Below the pieces are notes generated by a model that was not told where the DNA came from, ran no database searches, and saw only the letters and a list, made by a program, of their open reading frames with translations. A DNA stretch of 64,000 nt from Lachnospiraceae bacterium UBA7050 (lineage in GTDB: Bacteria > Bacillota > Clostridia > Lachnospirales > Lachnospiraceae). How positions within the stretch are numbered: the first letter of the stretch is position 1; the number at the start of each line of letters is the position of its first letter. This document shows positions 24,031 through 33,550 of the stretch, in pieces. The position numbers and the translations under genes are program-made. The stretch covers positions 1-64,000 of the forward strand of contig DLAJ01000008.1 of the NCBI GenBank assembly GCA_002493905.1, read 5' to 3'.

Positions 24031-25266
24031 TTACCAGAATGCATGATCCCCGATGATCAGGTCGCTGCTGCGGATCGTCTTAACGTTAAAGTGAAGCACC
24101 CCGCCGACATTGCTGACACCGCTCATTGCCTCGATCGCCGCCTGCGTGCAGGAATCCGGCACGCCGCGCTGCAGCGCTTTTGCCACTCTGCCCGTCATTG
24201 CGGGCGTAAACTGCCCCGGCGCATAAATAACGCCAGCTATTGTATTAGGGTATGCCGGGTGGTTCACACGGTTCATCACGACCGCCCCGACTGCAAGCTG
24301 TCCCTCGTAAGTCTGATTGCCGGCCTCACACCAGATCAGTGCAGCCAAAAGCTGTACGTCCGTATAGTTTGCCTCGACGTTTGCCCGTTCTTCACTGAGC
24401 GCCGCCCTGCGCGCCGCTGCATCCTCCTGCGCCCTGCGCCTTGCTTCCGCTTCCGCCGCCTCGCGCGCCGTGATTTCTGCAATTGTTTCCCCTGTCCCAC
24501 AGATCAGGTCCACAGTTACATATTCGGCAGACACATAACCCGCACAGCCATCATAGTCAACTTTGAGCCACTCACCCTGATCTTCATAAATATCGACGAT
24601 ATCGCCCTGCGCAAGCAGCGCATAAATACCCGCGTCTGTGGAAGCTTCCGTACGGATGCGCAGTCCGCTCTCATTTGCTGTCGCCGTCCATCTTCCGACT
24701 TGGGAAAGAGCTTCCTCCGCCGCCTCGTCAAACAATAGATAATCATTTTTAGCCCAGCCGACAACACTGCCGGAACGCAAAAGCGTCCATTCTTCTCCCT
24801 GCTCTAAAATCTCACCATAGCAGTCCGCATACAGCCTGCCAATGATCTCTGCTTCCTCACTCGCAGACGCCCGTACATTCAACGTGTTCTGAACATTGGT
24901 CATAACAAATGCGGTCTTATTCTCCGCCTCCTGCGTGCTGTCCGACGGTGCGCCGTCCACCGGTGTGCTGTCTGCCTGTCCAGCCGGTTCTCCGGCGTTT
25001 CCCTGCGCGCCATCCGCAGGTGCCTGTACTCCCTCTGTGTTTTCTGTTTCAGTATTCAACGTAAGTTCCTGATCCAAGATCAGTGCCACTCCGGCACTCA
25101 GTGCGTCCGTCCCCAAAATCAATGCCGCTCCGGCACTCAATGTGTCTGCATTTTCGGTCCCGCCCGCTTTGACTGTCTCTGCCGGCAGTGCCGAACATAC
25201 CAGCAGCACAACGATCATCATCATCGCCACAGCCGCAGGGGGCAGCTTTCGAATATTTGCTCCCAT
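24031..25266 (-). CDS. SleB/CwlJ-type cell wall hydrolase with two SH3 domains
   Basis: 411 residues. Signal peptide or anchor at 8-35 (AVAMMMIVVLLVCSALPA). A low-complexity stretch with the repeat LSAGAALIL / LSAGVALIL leads to two bacterial SH3 domains (TLNVRASASEEAEIIGRLY, GLRIRTEASTDAGIYALL), an Ala/Arg/Glu helix, and a Hydrolase_2 domain (LAALIWCEAGNQTYEGQLAVGAVVMNRV) with the catalytic Glu. These enzymes degrade cortex or vegetative peptidoglycan. It is flanked by terminator-like hairpins, suggesting a single-gene transcript. Confidence 0.88.
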   Translation of the reverse strand: MGANIRKLPPAAVAMMMIVVLLVCSALPAETVKAGGTENADTLSAGAALILGTDALSAGVALILDQELTLNTETENTEGVQAPADGAQGNAGEPAGQADSTPVDGAPSDSTQEAENKTAFVMTNVQNTLNVRASASEEAEIIGRLYADCYGEILEQGEEWTLLRSGSVVGWAKNDYLLFDEAAEEALSQVGRWTATANESGLRIRTEASTDAGIYALLAQGDIVDIYEDQGEWLKVDYDGCAGYVSAEYVTVDLICGTGETIAEITAREAAEAEARRRAQEDAAARRAALSEERANVEANYTDVQLLAALIWCEAGNQTYEGQLAVGAVVMNRVNHPAYPNTIAGVIYAPGQFTPAMTGRVAKALQRGVPDSCTQAAIEAMSGVSNVGGVLHFNVKTIRSSDLIIGDHAFW

Positions 25267-25469
25267 CCTATCAAACCTCCGTGTGATCTGTGTTTTTGAA
25301 TCCTCGTTCTTCTCAAAGTTTATTGCTTTCCCGTTTCAAATATTACAATTTTATTAAATAATGTTACGGCACATATAATAACAAAGCATGAAACTTTTGT
25401 CAAGCTTCATACTTCGTTCATATTTCACACAATTTTTGTATTATTTATGGTAAATTTATCCAATTTACA

Positions 25470-25503
25470 TAAAAAAATCGCCGCCAAAAGCGACGATTTT
25501 TTA
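25470..25503 (-). terminator. Terminator after proC
   Basis: On the minus strand aaatcgtcgc-ttttg-gcggcgattt with one bulge runs into a T-run. The remaining gap to the SleB-like gene (25267-25470) is AT-rich and shows no gene; it must hold that gene's promoter. Confidence 0.8.
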
Positions 25504-25517
25504 CCTTTCCAGTATTC

Positions 25518-26312
25518 TTACAGCTTTTTCGACTTCTCTATGCAGGCGCACAGCGCATCCATAACAGCACTGCGCATGCCTGCGCTCTCCAGTACACGCA
25601 GACCCTCGATTGTGGTCCCGCCAGGCGAACATACCATATCCTTTAATTCTCCCGGATGTTTCCCGGTTTCCAGGATCAATTTTGCCGTTCCCAGAACAGC
25701 CTGCGCCGCAAACTCATATGCCTGTTTCCGCGGCATTCCGCCTGCCACCGCCGCATCTGCCATCGCTTCCACAAACATACAGACATAGGCTGGCGAACTT
25801 CCTGCCACCGCACCGACCGTATCCATGAGGCGTTCCGGCACCTCTATTGCCCTCCCGAATGAAGAGAGCAGTGTTTGTGTTATTTCCTTATCCCGCTCTG
25901 TCACCTGTCCATGATAGCATACACCCGTACACCCCTCACCGACCAGTGCCGGCGTATTGGGCATGCACCGCACCAGCCTGAGCGGTCTGCCAAATTCCTG
26001 CTCGATATATGCGGTTGTTTTTCCTGCCGCAATGGATATCACCAGTGTTTTCTCATCGATGCAGTCCTTAATCTGCTCGATCACTGGTGGAAAAAGCTGG
26101 GGCTTGACCGCCAGAAACAGAATTTCCGCCTCCGCCGCCACACGGCAGTTATCCTGCGTCGTTTCTATGCCGAAGCGCTCTGCAGTTTCCCTGACCGTCC
26201 GTTCAGTGGCCGCCGAACCGATCAGCTGTCCCGCATCCGCCACCTGTTTATCCAGCATCCCCTTAATGATCGCCTTTGCCATATTGCCAAGTCCGATAAA
26301 CCCGATTTTCAT
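25518..26312 (-). CDS. proC: Pyrroline-5-carboxylate reductase
   Basis: 264 residues. MKIGFIGLGNMAKAIIKGML is the dinucleotide-binding N-terminus; VKPQLFPPVIEQI and the C-terminal signature (QAVLGTAKLILETGKHPGELKDMVCSPGGTTIEGL, with the substrate loop CSPGGTT) are typical. It performs the last step of proline synthesis. It begins 20 bases after the rRNA methylase gene and is followed by a clear terminator, so the two form a transcript. Confidence 0.93.
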   Translation of the reverse strand: MKIGFIGLGNMAKAIIKGMLDKQVADAGQLIGSAATERTVRETAERFGIETTQDNCRVAAEAEILFLAVKPQLFPPVIEQIKDCIDEKTLVISIAAGKTTAYIEQEFGRPLRLVRCMPNTPALVGEGCTGVCYHGQVTERDKEITQTLLSSFGRAIEVPERLMDTVGAVAGSSPAYVCMFVEAMADAAVAGGMPRKQAYEFAAQAVLGTAKLILETGKHPGELKDMVCSPGGTTIEGLRVLESAGMRSAVMDALCACIEKSKKL

Positions 26313-26331
26313 ATTTCACGTTCCTCTCTTT

Positions 26332-27138
26332 TTATGATTTTGAAACCGAACGTCTCTGACGCGCCGCTTCATACATCAGGATTCCCGCCGCCATTGCTGC
26401 ATTTAGCGATTCCACGCGTCCCGACATCGGGATCGTGATACAGCACTCCGCCTGCGCAGCCGTCTCCTTCCGCAGTCCGCTGCCCTCATTCCCGACCAAA
26501 AAAGCGCATGGTGCGCGGTAATCCGGTTCATCATAAACTCGCGCCCCCTCCGTCAGCGCCGCCGCATATGTATGGATTCCAGCCGCTTTTATTTCCGCAA
26601 GCGTTTCAGGCAGATCCTGTGTCACCATAAACGGCACACGGTATATGGCACCCATCGTTGAACGGATGGTCTTCGGGCTGTAAATATCCGCCGTATCCCG
26701 CGTCATAACCACGCCGGCCGCACCGGCCCCCTCCGCTGTCCGGAGCATCGTTCCCAGATTTCCCGGGTCCTGTATGTTTTCGAGTACAAGAACCATAGGC
26801 GGTTCCGCTCCCGTTCCTTTTAATAACGCGCGTAATTCATACTTGGTCTGTTTCACAACCGCCAGAATTCCCTGCGGTGTCTTTGTATCGCTGATCTTGC
26901 GAAACACCTCACTGCTCACGAGCTCACAGGAAAGCATATCCAATTTTTTGTGCATTTCAGAATCCGCATCATGATAACAGCGTTCCTCTATATATACCGC
27001 CTTAATCTGCTCCAGCGGTGCTTCCATAAAAAGCTTGCGCCCCTCCGCAACAAATACTCCTGCGTCTGCACGGGCCTTTGCCTTTGCCGAAAGTTCTGCA
27101 AGCTCCTTTACTTTGTGGTTTGCCGTACTTGTGATCAT
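26332..27138 (-). CDS. SpoU/TrmH-family RNA 2'-O-methyltransferase
   Basis: 268 residues. The N-terminal substrate domain (NHKVKELAELSAKAKARA, FVAEGRKLFMEA) is followed by SPOUT motifs: LVLENIQDPGNLGTMLRTAE (motif 1), FLVGNEGSGL (motif 2) and IPMSGRVESLNAAMAAGI (motif 3), which form the knotted SAM site. It probably methylates a ribose in 23S rRNA; the exact nucleotide cannot be read from sequence. The start has a strong ggggaggg site. proC follows after 20 bases. Confidence 0.88.
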   Translation of the reverse strand: MITSTANHKVKELAELSAKAKARADAGVFVAEGRKLFMEAPLEQIKAVYIEERCYHDADSEMHKKLDMLSCELVSSEVFRKISDTKTPQGILAVVKQTKYELRALLKGTGAEPPMVLVLENIQDPGNLGTMLRTAEGAGAAGVVMTRDTADIYSPKTIRSTMGAIYRVPFMVTQDLPETLAEIKAAGIHTYAAALTEGARVYDEPDYRAPCAFLVGNEGSGLRKETAAQAECCITIPMSGRVESLNAAMAAGILMYEAARQRRSVSKS

Positions 27139-27194
27139 GCGTCCCTCCCCGGCCGTTCCTGCTCCGCATCATATCCGATATCAAATCTGTCATC

Positions 27195-27230
27195 CAAAAA
27201 AAGAGTTCCCCTCATTGCAGGAAACTCTTT
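27195..27230 (-). terminator. Terminator after pfkA
   Basis: aaagagtt pairs with aactcttt (minus strand) before a seven-base T-run. Confidence 0.8.
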
Positions 27231-27234
27231 CCCA

Positions 27235-28209
27235 TTACTGTGCAAGCACACGGCTCACCTCGTACTGATACTCGGGGATATCCTTCTTCATTGCAAGCGC
27301 TTCCTCAATATCAAAATCCGTAAATTCCCCTTTCCGGTAGGCCACAACACGATTACTCTTGCCCTGACAGAGTATATCCGCGGCATACGCTCCCATGACC
27401 GATGCATAAAAACGATCCTTACAGGTCGGATTTCCTCCCCGCTGCATGTATCCCAAAATGGTCGCCCTCGTCTCGATCCCGGTCGCTGCCTCAATGCGTC
27501 TCGCCATCGACGTAGAATGTCCGATGCCCTCGGCATTGATGATAATATGATGGGTTTTGCCGCGCTTCCGGTTGTTGATAATATTATTGATGATATTCTG
27601 CTCATTATAATCGTATTTTTCCGGAAGCAGGATATCCTCCGCACCGTTTGCGATGCCGCACCACAGCGCAATATACCCCGCATTTCTTCCCATAACCTCA
27701 ATAATGCTGCAACGTTCATGGGAGGATGACGTATCACGCACCTTATCAATCGCGCTCATCGCCGTATTGATCGCGGTATCAAAGCCGATCGTATAATCCG
27801 TGCAGGCAATATCCAGGTCGATCGTTCCGGGGATTCCCACTGTATTGATCCCATGGCGCGATAGCTCCTGCGCCCCGCGGTATGATCCGTCTCCGCCGAT
27901 TACAACAAGCCCGTCAATCCCATGCTTCCGGCATATCTCCGCGCCCTTTTCCTGTCCTTCCTCCGTCCGAAATTCCGAGCAGCGCGCCGTTCCTAAGATC
28001 GTTCCGCCCCGCTGGATAATATCCGACACGGAATGCCGGTCCATATCAACAATCTCTTCGTTTAACAGCCCTTGATAACCCTTTTTGACACCCTTAACCG
28101 CAACGCCGTTCGCGATTGCTTTCCTGACAACGGAACGAATCGCCGCATTCATCCCGGGCGCATCCCCGCCGCTTGTCAATACACCGATTGTTTTGATCTG
28201 ATTCGCCAT
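27235..28209 (-). CDS. pfkA: ATP-dependent 6-phosphofructokinase
   Basis: 324 residues, the normal bacterial length. IGVLTSGGDAPGMNAAIR binds ATP, VIGGDGSYRGAQEL and GIPGTIDLDI the sugar phosphate with the catalytic Asp, and IIEVMGRNAGYIAL and GYMQRGGNPTCKDR follow. The GTIDLD in place of the common GTIDND is usual in this bacterial group as I recall it. It makes fructose-1,6-bisphosphate, the committed glycolytic step. It lies 118 bases behind dnaE on the same strand, a pairing often seen in Lachnospiraceae. Confidence 0.94.
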   Translation of the reverse strand: MANQIKTIGVLTSGGDAPGMNAAIRSVVRKAIANGVAVKGVKKGYQGLLNEEIVDMDRHSVSDIIQRGGTILGTARCSEFRTEEGQEKGAEICRKHGIDGLVVIGGDGSYRGAQELSRHGINTVGIPGTIDLDIACTDYTIGFDTAINTAMSAIDKVRDTSSSHERCSIIEVMGRNAGYIALWCGIANGAEDILLPEKYDYNEQNIINNIINNRKRGKTHHIIINAEGIGHSTSMARRIEAATGIETRATILGYMQRGGNPTCKDRFYASVMGAYAADILCQGKSNRVVAYRKGEFTDFDIEEALAMKKDIPEYQYEVSRVLAQ

Positions 28210-28327
28210 CGTTCCACCATGCCCTTTCCGACATCCGTTTTTTTACTATCCGAAGCCATTCTAATCCATTTTGGGAATTTTTTCAATATTTCCAGCTCCA
28301 AAAAGAACTTAATCGAAAAATCTGCAG

Positions 28328-31300
28328 CTACGCAAGCCCTTTTTTTGCGTTCTGACGATAAGCAAGCTTCACATTTTCCTCCCCGAACGCATCTGAAAGG
28401 CGTTTCAAAAAATCCGCATCGGCGCAAATGTTCCAATTAGCGTCCAGCTCCTTTTTCGCGCGGATATCTTCTATATAAATAACAACGCTGTCCTTTCCCT
28501 CCTGTTCCCACAAAAGCGTCTTTAATTTTTCCTCAGAAGTCTGATAAGCCTCCTTTGTCGGAAACTTAATCCAGACGCTGCGCGGAATGTCCTCAAAAAA
28601 CTGAATGCGTTCGCAGATCAGTTTGGCGTCCTTATCCTCTTCGGCAGATACCCGGCCTGTAATAAATACTTTTGCATCCTCGATCAGCTTTGCGCTGTTT
28701 ACCTCATAATCACGCGGAAAAACGACAACTTCTATCGTGCCGACCAGATCCTCAAGCGTAAGAAACGCCATGACCTTATCATTCTTCGTATATTTTATTT
28801 TTTTATCCATTATCAGACCGCCGACCGTCACCTTACGTCCGTCCCCAAGCAGCGCATATCCGGTTTCCTCATCCAGATAAAAATCCGACGTTTTGGCAGA
28901 AATGTAATGTTCCCACAAAGCCTGATACTGCTCCAGGGGATGACCGCTGACATAGACGCCGAGCACTTCTTTCTCAAATGCAAGCAGCATATCCTGCCCG
29001 TACTCTCCTACATCGGGAAGCGTGACCTCAAAGGCCTCCCTGCTTTCCTCGCCGACCAGATCAAACAGGGACATCTGCCCCGCCATATGATTCTTTTTGT
29101 CCTGGTGCAGCGAATCCAGAATCTGCACGTACACGCACATAAACTGCTTGCGCGTGCCCCCTAAGCCGTCGAACGCCCCCGCTTTAATAAAATTCTCAAT
29201 TGCACGTTTGTTGATCTCACAGCCCGCGTCGGTCATTCTCGTCAAAAAATCTTTGATGCTCTGAAATCTTCCTCCGTGGTCCCGCTCCTTCACAACCGCC
29301 TCTATAATCGGTCTGCCGACGCTTTTAATCGCTGTCAGCGCATAGCGTATCTTTCCGTCAGAAACAGAGAAGCCGCCGCTTCCCTCGTTGATATCAGGCG
29401 GCAGGATCTCAATTCCCATGCTGCGCGACACCAGAATATATTCGCATGCCTTCCCCGGATTGTCGATGACTGAGGTTAAAAGCGCCGCCATAAACTCCAC
29501 CGGATAATAATGCTTTAAGTATGCGGTCTGATAAGAAACCACAGCATAACATGCCGCATGGGATTTATTAAACGCATACTTCGCAAAATCCATCATCGTA
29601 TCATAAATATGGCTTGCAACTTCGGGCGCAATGCCCTTTGCCTGACAGCCCGGCACGCCTTCCTCTTTGTTGCCGTATATAAAATTTTTTCGCTCCTCCT
29701 CCATGACATACTGCTTCTTTTTGCTCATCGCGCGGCGCACCAGATCGCTGCGCCCAAGCGTATAACCTCCAAGGTCGCGCACGATCTGCATGACCTGCTC
29801 CTGATATACGATACAGCCGTAAGTCGCCTCCAGAATCGGCTTTAACTGCGGGCATTCGTATGTGATCTCTTTCTCGTGGTCTTTTCCGTAAATATACTTC
29901 GGAATAAAATCCATCGGTCCCGGACGGTATAGCGAGATGCCCGCGATGATATCCTCCAGACTGCGCGGCTTTAACTCCTTCATGAAACTTTTCATGCCGC
30001 CGCTCTCTATCTGAAAAATCCCATCCGTCCGGCCTGTCCCAATCTCATCAAATACAGCCTGATCCCCATAATCAATCTCATTCATGGAAAGCCGGATGCC
30101 GCGCGTCTGCTCTACATTGCGCACGGCGTCCTGAATAACAGTCAGCGTCCGCAGCCCCAAAAAGTCCATTTTGAGCAGGCCGAGCTGCTCAATGGTCGTC
30201 ATCGTAAACTGCGTCGTGATTTCTCCCTCCGCACCTCTTGAAAGCGGCACAAATTCTTCCGCCGGCCTCTGGCAGATCACAACGCCTGCCGCATGGATGG
30301 ACGTATGACGCGGCAGCCCCTCCAGACGCTTCGCCATGTCGATCAGTTCATGCACCTGTTCGTCGTTCTCATAAAGCGTGCGCAGTTCCACGTTTACTTC
30401 AAGCGCCCTTGCCAGCGTAATATTCAGCTCATACGGCACCATCTTGGCTATATTATCCACAAACGCATAGGGCAGGTCCATCACGCGCCCAACGTCGCGG
30501 ATGACTCCCTTTGCCGCGAGCGTTCCAAACGTCACGATCTGAACGACTTTATCCGCGCCATACTTTTCCGTTACATAATCAATGACCTCCTGACGGCGCT
30601 CATAGCAGAAATCAACGTCAATATCCGGCATGGACACACGCTCCGGATTCAGAAAGCGTTCGAATAACAGTTGGTATTTAATCGGGTCAATATCCGTAAT
30701 GTGCAAACAATACGACACAATCGAACCCGCTGCGGAGCCGCGCCCCGGTCCGACTGCAATCCCATGCTCCCTCGCATAATTGATATAATCCCATACGATC
30801 AGGAAATAATCGACATACCCCATATTCCGGATGACATCCAGCTCATAGGACAGCCGCTCCTGAAGCTCACTTCCACCCTGCGGATAACGCTCCTCCATGC
30901 CCTTCCGGCAAAGTTCGTTCAAATAGCTCCACGAATCATATCCCTCCGGCACATCATAATGCGGCAGCTTCGTCACGCCGAACTCAATCGTTACCTCGCA
31001 CCGGTCCGCAATGCGCTGCGTGTTTTCCAACGCTTCGAGCGCATAAGGGAACACCATTTTCATTTCGTCCTCGCTCTTGACGTAATACTGCCCGCCCTCG
31101 TAGCGCATACGGTCTTCATCCGCAAGCTTCTTGCCTGTCTGTAAACAAAGCAGGATGTCATGCGGCTTCACATCGTCCGCATACGTATAATGTACATCGT
31201 TTGTCGCCACAAGCGGAATGTCAAGCTCCTTTGACATTGCCATCAGCGCCATGTTGACGGTCTGCTGCGTCGGGATCCCGTGATCCTGAAGCTCCAGGAA

Positions 31301-31813
31301 ATAATTCCCCTTGCCAAAGACAGCCTCGTAACGCCGCGCTGTCTTTTTTGCCTCCTCAATCAGCCCCTTCGCGATATTGCGCTGCACCTCTCCTGCGAGA
31401 CAGGCGGAAAGCGCAATAATCCCCTCATGAAACTCTTCAAGCAGCTCCATGTCCACACGGGGCTTATAGTAATATCCTTCCGTAAAGCCGCGTGACACGA
31501 TCTTCATCAGATTTGAATAACCCGTGTTATTTTCTGCGAGCAGTACCAAATGATAATACCTGTCGTCGGAAACATGCGTCTCTTTCTCGAATCGGGTCCC
31601 CGGAGCCACATATACCTCACAGCCCAGAATTGGCTTAATACCCGCCTCCATTGCCGCACGGTAAAAGTCAATCACGCCGTACATGACGCCATGGTCCGTG
31701 ATCGCCGCCGCATTCATGCCAAGCTCCTTCACGCGTTTGACATATTCTTTAATTTTATTGGAACCGTCTAAAAGACTGTATTCAGTATGGACATGCAGAT
31801 GTGCGAACGACAT
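28328..31813 (-). CDS. dnaE: DNA polymerase III alpha subunit (DnaE type)
   Basis: 1,161 residues from MSFAHLHVHTEYSLLDG, marked by aaggaggc 7 bases upstream. The PHP domain (HLHVHTEYS, AITDHG) covers about residues 3-210. The catalytic aspartates lie in MPDIDVDF at 395-402, preceded by VGPGRGSAAGS. A clamp-binding motif QMSLFDL occurs near 920, and an OB fold (VGGLIMDKKIKYTKNDKVMAF) near 1000. Low-GC Firmicutes carry both PolC and DnaE; this is the DnaE enzyme, which extends primers or performs repair synthesis there. pfkA follows on the same strand. Confidence 0.95.
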   Translation of the reverse strand: MSFAHLHVHTEYSLLDGSNKIKEYVKRVKELGMNAAAITDHGVMYGVIDFYRAAMEAGIKPILGCEVYVAPGTRFEKETHVSDDRYYHLVLLAENNTGYSNLMKIVSRGFTEGYYYKPRVDMELLEEFHEGIIALSACLAGEVQRNIAKGLIEEAKKTARRYEAVFGKGNYFLELQDHGIPTQQTVNMALMAMSKELDIPLVATNDVHYTYADDVKPHDILLCLQTGKKLADEDRMRYEGGQYYVKSEDEMKMVFPYALEALENTQRIADRCEVTIEFGVTKLPHYDVPEGYDSWSYLNELCRKGMEERYPQGGSELQERLSYELDVIRNMGYVDYFLIVWDYINYAREHGIAVGPGRGSAAGSIVSYCLHITDIDPIKYQLLFERFLNPERVSMPDIDVDFCYERRQEVIDYVTEKYGADKVVQIVTFGTLAAKGVIRDVGRVMDLPYAFVDNIAKMVPYELNITLARALEVNVELRTLYENDEQVHELIDMAKRLEGLPRHTSIHAAGVVICQRPAEEFVPLSRGAEGEITTQFTMTTIEQLGLLKMDFLGLRTLTVIQDAVRNVEQTRGIRLSMNEIDYGDQAVFDEIGTGRTDGIFQIESGGMKSFMKELKPRSLEDIIAGISLYRPGPMDFIPKYIYGKDHEKEITYECPQLKPILEATYGCIVYQEQVMQIVRDLGGYTLGRSDLVRRAMSKKKQYVMEEERKNFIYGNKEEGVPGCQAKGIAPEVASHIYDTMMDFAKYAFNKSHAACYAVVSYQTAYLKHYYPVEFMAALLTSVIDNPGKACEYILVSRSMGIEILPPDINEGSGGFSVSDGKIRYALTAIKSVGRPIIEAVVKERDHGGRFQSIKDFLTRMTDAGCEINKRAIENFIKAGAFDGLGGTRKQFMCVYVQILDSLHQDKKNHMAGQMSLFDLVGEESREAFEVTLPDVGEYGQDMLLAFEKEVLGVYVSGHPLEQYQALWEHYISAKTSDFYLDEETGYALLGDGRKVTVGGLIMDKKIKYTKNDKVMAFLTLEDLVGTIEVVVFPRDYEVNSAKLIEDAKVFITGRVSAEEDKDAKLICERIQFFEDIPRSVWIKFPTKEAYQTSEEKLKTLLWEQEGKDSVVIYIEDIRAKKELDANWNICADADFLKRLSDAFGEENVKLAYRQNAKKGLA

Positions 31814-31904
31814 GTACGCCTCCTTTGTATCTGTAAACCAGCAGCAATTTTCCCGATACTGCCGCATCATCCTATTACAGCCCAGTATACCATATTTTAG
31901 TGCA

Positions 31905-31938
31905 GAAAAAAAGACTTCCGCTGATGCGAAAGTCTTTC
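31905..31938 (-). terminator. Terminator after metK
   Basis: aaagacttt...gaagtcttt on the minus strand followed by T7. The stem is a variant of hairpin B in the double-hairpin elements at 17358 and 43894. Confidence 0.85.
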
Positions 31939-31962
31939 CTCTTCTATCTCCTCTTCTATCTG

Positions 31963-33156
31963 TTATGCCTTAAGATACTTCTTTAACTCGTCCACCTTGT
32001 CCAGACGCTCCCAAGGCAGGTCTAAGTCATTGCGTCCGAAATGCCCGTATGCCGCGGTCTGCCTATAGATCGGTCTGCGCAGGTCGAGCATCTTGATGAT
32101 GCCGGCAGGTCTTAAATCAAACTCCTTCCGGATCATATCAACCAGCTTCTCCCTGCCGAGTTTTCCCGTGCCGAATGTATCAACCGCAACGGAGGTCGGT
32201 TCTGCGACACCGATCGCATAGGACAGCTGAATCTCACACTTATCGGCGAGGCCTGCCGCTACAATATTCTTGGCAACATAACGCGCCGCATATGCCGCGG
32301 AACGGTCTACCTTCGTGCAGTCCTTGCCGGAGAATGCGCCGCCGCCATGCCGTGCATAGCCGCCGTATGTGTCAACGATGATCTTTCGCCCGGTCAGTCC
32401 TGCATCACCGTGTGGTCCGCCGATCACAAAGCGTCCGGTCGGATTGATAAAATATTTGGTGTTCTCATCCACCAGCTCCTTAGGCAGCACCGGCTCAAAC
32501 ACATACTTTTTAATATCTTCGTGAATCTGCTCCTGCGACACTTCTTCATCATGCTGTGTCGATAAAACAACAGCCTCTAAACGGACAGGCTTGTTGTTTT
32601 CGTCATATTCTACGGAAACCTGACTCTTGCCGTCCGGCCTTAAATAAGAAAGCGTTCCGTCCTTTCTGACCTTGGCAAGCTGCAATGCCAGCTTATGCGC
32701 AAGAGAGATCGGATACGGCATATACTCCTCTGTCTCATTAGTCGCATAACCAAACATCATGCCCTGATCGCCGGCTCCGGTTGCTGCAAGCTGCTCGTTG
32801 GTCATTTTCGATTCTCTTACTTCCAGCGCTGTATCAACACCCATCGCAATATCGGGGGACTGTTTATCCAGTGCGACCATGACCGCGCAGGTATTACCGT
32901 CAAATCCCGTTTTCGCATCATTATAACCGATCTCATTCACAGTTTTCCTGACAATGGCCGGAATATCCAGATTTGCCTTTGTCGTAATCTCGCCCGTTAC
33001 CAGTACAAAGCCTGTGCACGCTGCAGTCTCGCAGGCAACGCGGCTCATCGGGTCCTGCTCCATGCAGGCGTCTAAAATAGCATCGGATACCGCATCGCAG
33101 ACTTTGTCAGGATGTCCCTCAGTAACCGATTCGGATGTAAATAAGTGTTTTTCCAT
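31963..33156 (-). CDS. metK: S-adenosylmethionine synthetase
   Basis: 397 residues. SVTEGHPDKVCDAVSDAILD (ATP/Mg), GDQGMMFGYA, GRFVIGGPHGDAGLTGRKIIVDTYGG and GGGAFSGKDCTKVDRS are all present. It makes SAM from methionine and ATP in the cytoplasm. A SAM-I riboswitch with its own terminator lies in the 5' leader, so expression should fall when SAM is abundant. Ribosome site aaggaggaacc is nearly perfect. A terminator separates it from dnaE downstream. Confidence 0.96.
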   Translation of the reverse strand: MEKHLFTSESVTEGHPDKVCDAVSDAILDACMEQDPMSRVACETAACTGFVLVTGEITTKANLDIPAIVRKTVNEIGYNDAKTGFDGNTCAVMVALDKQSPDIAMGVDTALEVRESKMTNEQLAATGAGDQGMMFGYATNETEEYMPYPISLAHKLALQLAKVRKDGTLSYLRPDGKSQVSVEYDENNKPVRLEAVVLSTQHDEEVSQEQIHEDIKKYVFEPVLPKELVDENTKYFINPTGRFVIGGPHGDAGLTGRKIIVDTYGGYARHGGGAFSGKDCTKVDRSAAYAARYVAKNIVAAGLADKCEIQLSYAIGVAEPTSVAVDTFGTGKLGREKLVDMIRKEFDLRPAGIIKMLDLRRPIYRQTAAYGHFGRNDLDLPWERLDKVDELKKYLKA

Positions 33157-33197
33157 ACTTGGTTCCTCCTTTTTTGATCTGTATCAATGATATCAAA

Positions 33198-33230
33198 ATA
33201 AAAAAAGAAGTCCGCTTGATAAGCGGACCT
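33198..33230 (-). terminator. Riboswitch expression-platform terminator
   Basis: Minus strand gtccgctt-atc-aagcggac followed by TTCTTTTTTT, placed between the aptamer and the metK ribosome site. Confidence 0.88.
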
Positions 33231-33251
33231 GACAAAACAGATAATCAAATC

Positions 33252-33390
33252 CTCTTATTGTTCGATCGACCGCATATCATATTCATTCCATGATATGTAA
33301 TCAACAATATTCGCTCAGGCTGGCACCTTCCTGTTACGGGGTTGCCGTGGCTTCATAGATCCTATGTATCTCCACCACTCTGAATAAGAG
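33252..33390 (-). ncRNA. SAM-I riboswitch (S-box) controlling metK
   Basis: Read on the minus strand: P1 is ctcttatt (33390-33383) pairing with aataagag (33259-33252). Inside are the S-box landmarks: AGAGTGGTGGAG, GATCTATGAAGCCACGGCAACC, and GGAAGGTGCCAGCCTGAGCGA. These form P2 with its kink-turn, P3 and P4 of the SAM-I family. SAM binding should stabilise P1 and permit the terminator at 33198-33230. Confidence 0.92.
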
Positions 33391-33440
33391 AATATCCCTC
33401 AAAAAAACGGGCGCAATATGAAGTTTTCTTATCTGCTAAT

Positions 33441-33469
33441 AACATACCTCAAACATCCACCTATGTCAA
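33441..33469 (-). promoter_or_regulatory. metK promoter
   Basis: TTGACA (33469-33464), 17 bases, TATGTT (33446-33441). The expected start near 33434 leaves about 45 bases before the aptamer. Confidence 0.7.
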
Positions 33470-33478
33470 TGGATTTGA

Positions 33479-33507
33479 TTGACAATAACGTAAAAAAATT
33501 TTATAAT
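33479..33507 (+). promoter_or_regulatory. Promoter of the HD-GYP gene
   Basis: TTGACA (33479-33484), 17 bases, TATAAT (33502-33507): a consensus vegetative promoter. Its -35 box lies 9 bases from that of the divergent metK promoter. Confidence 0.85.
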
Positions 33508-33550
33508 TTTATTAGCAGCATTGTTCAATTTTAACAAGGGAGGATTCGCT

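Noticed and set aside
24031..25266. Spore-specific role of the SleB-like hydrolase
   Set aside because: The Hydrolase_2 domain also occurs in non-sporulating bacteria and no sporulation genes lie nearby, so the role was left open.
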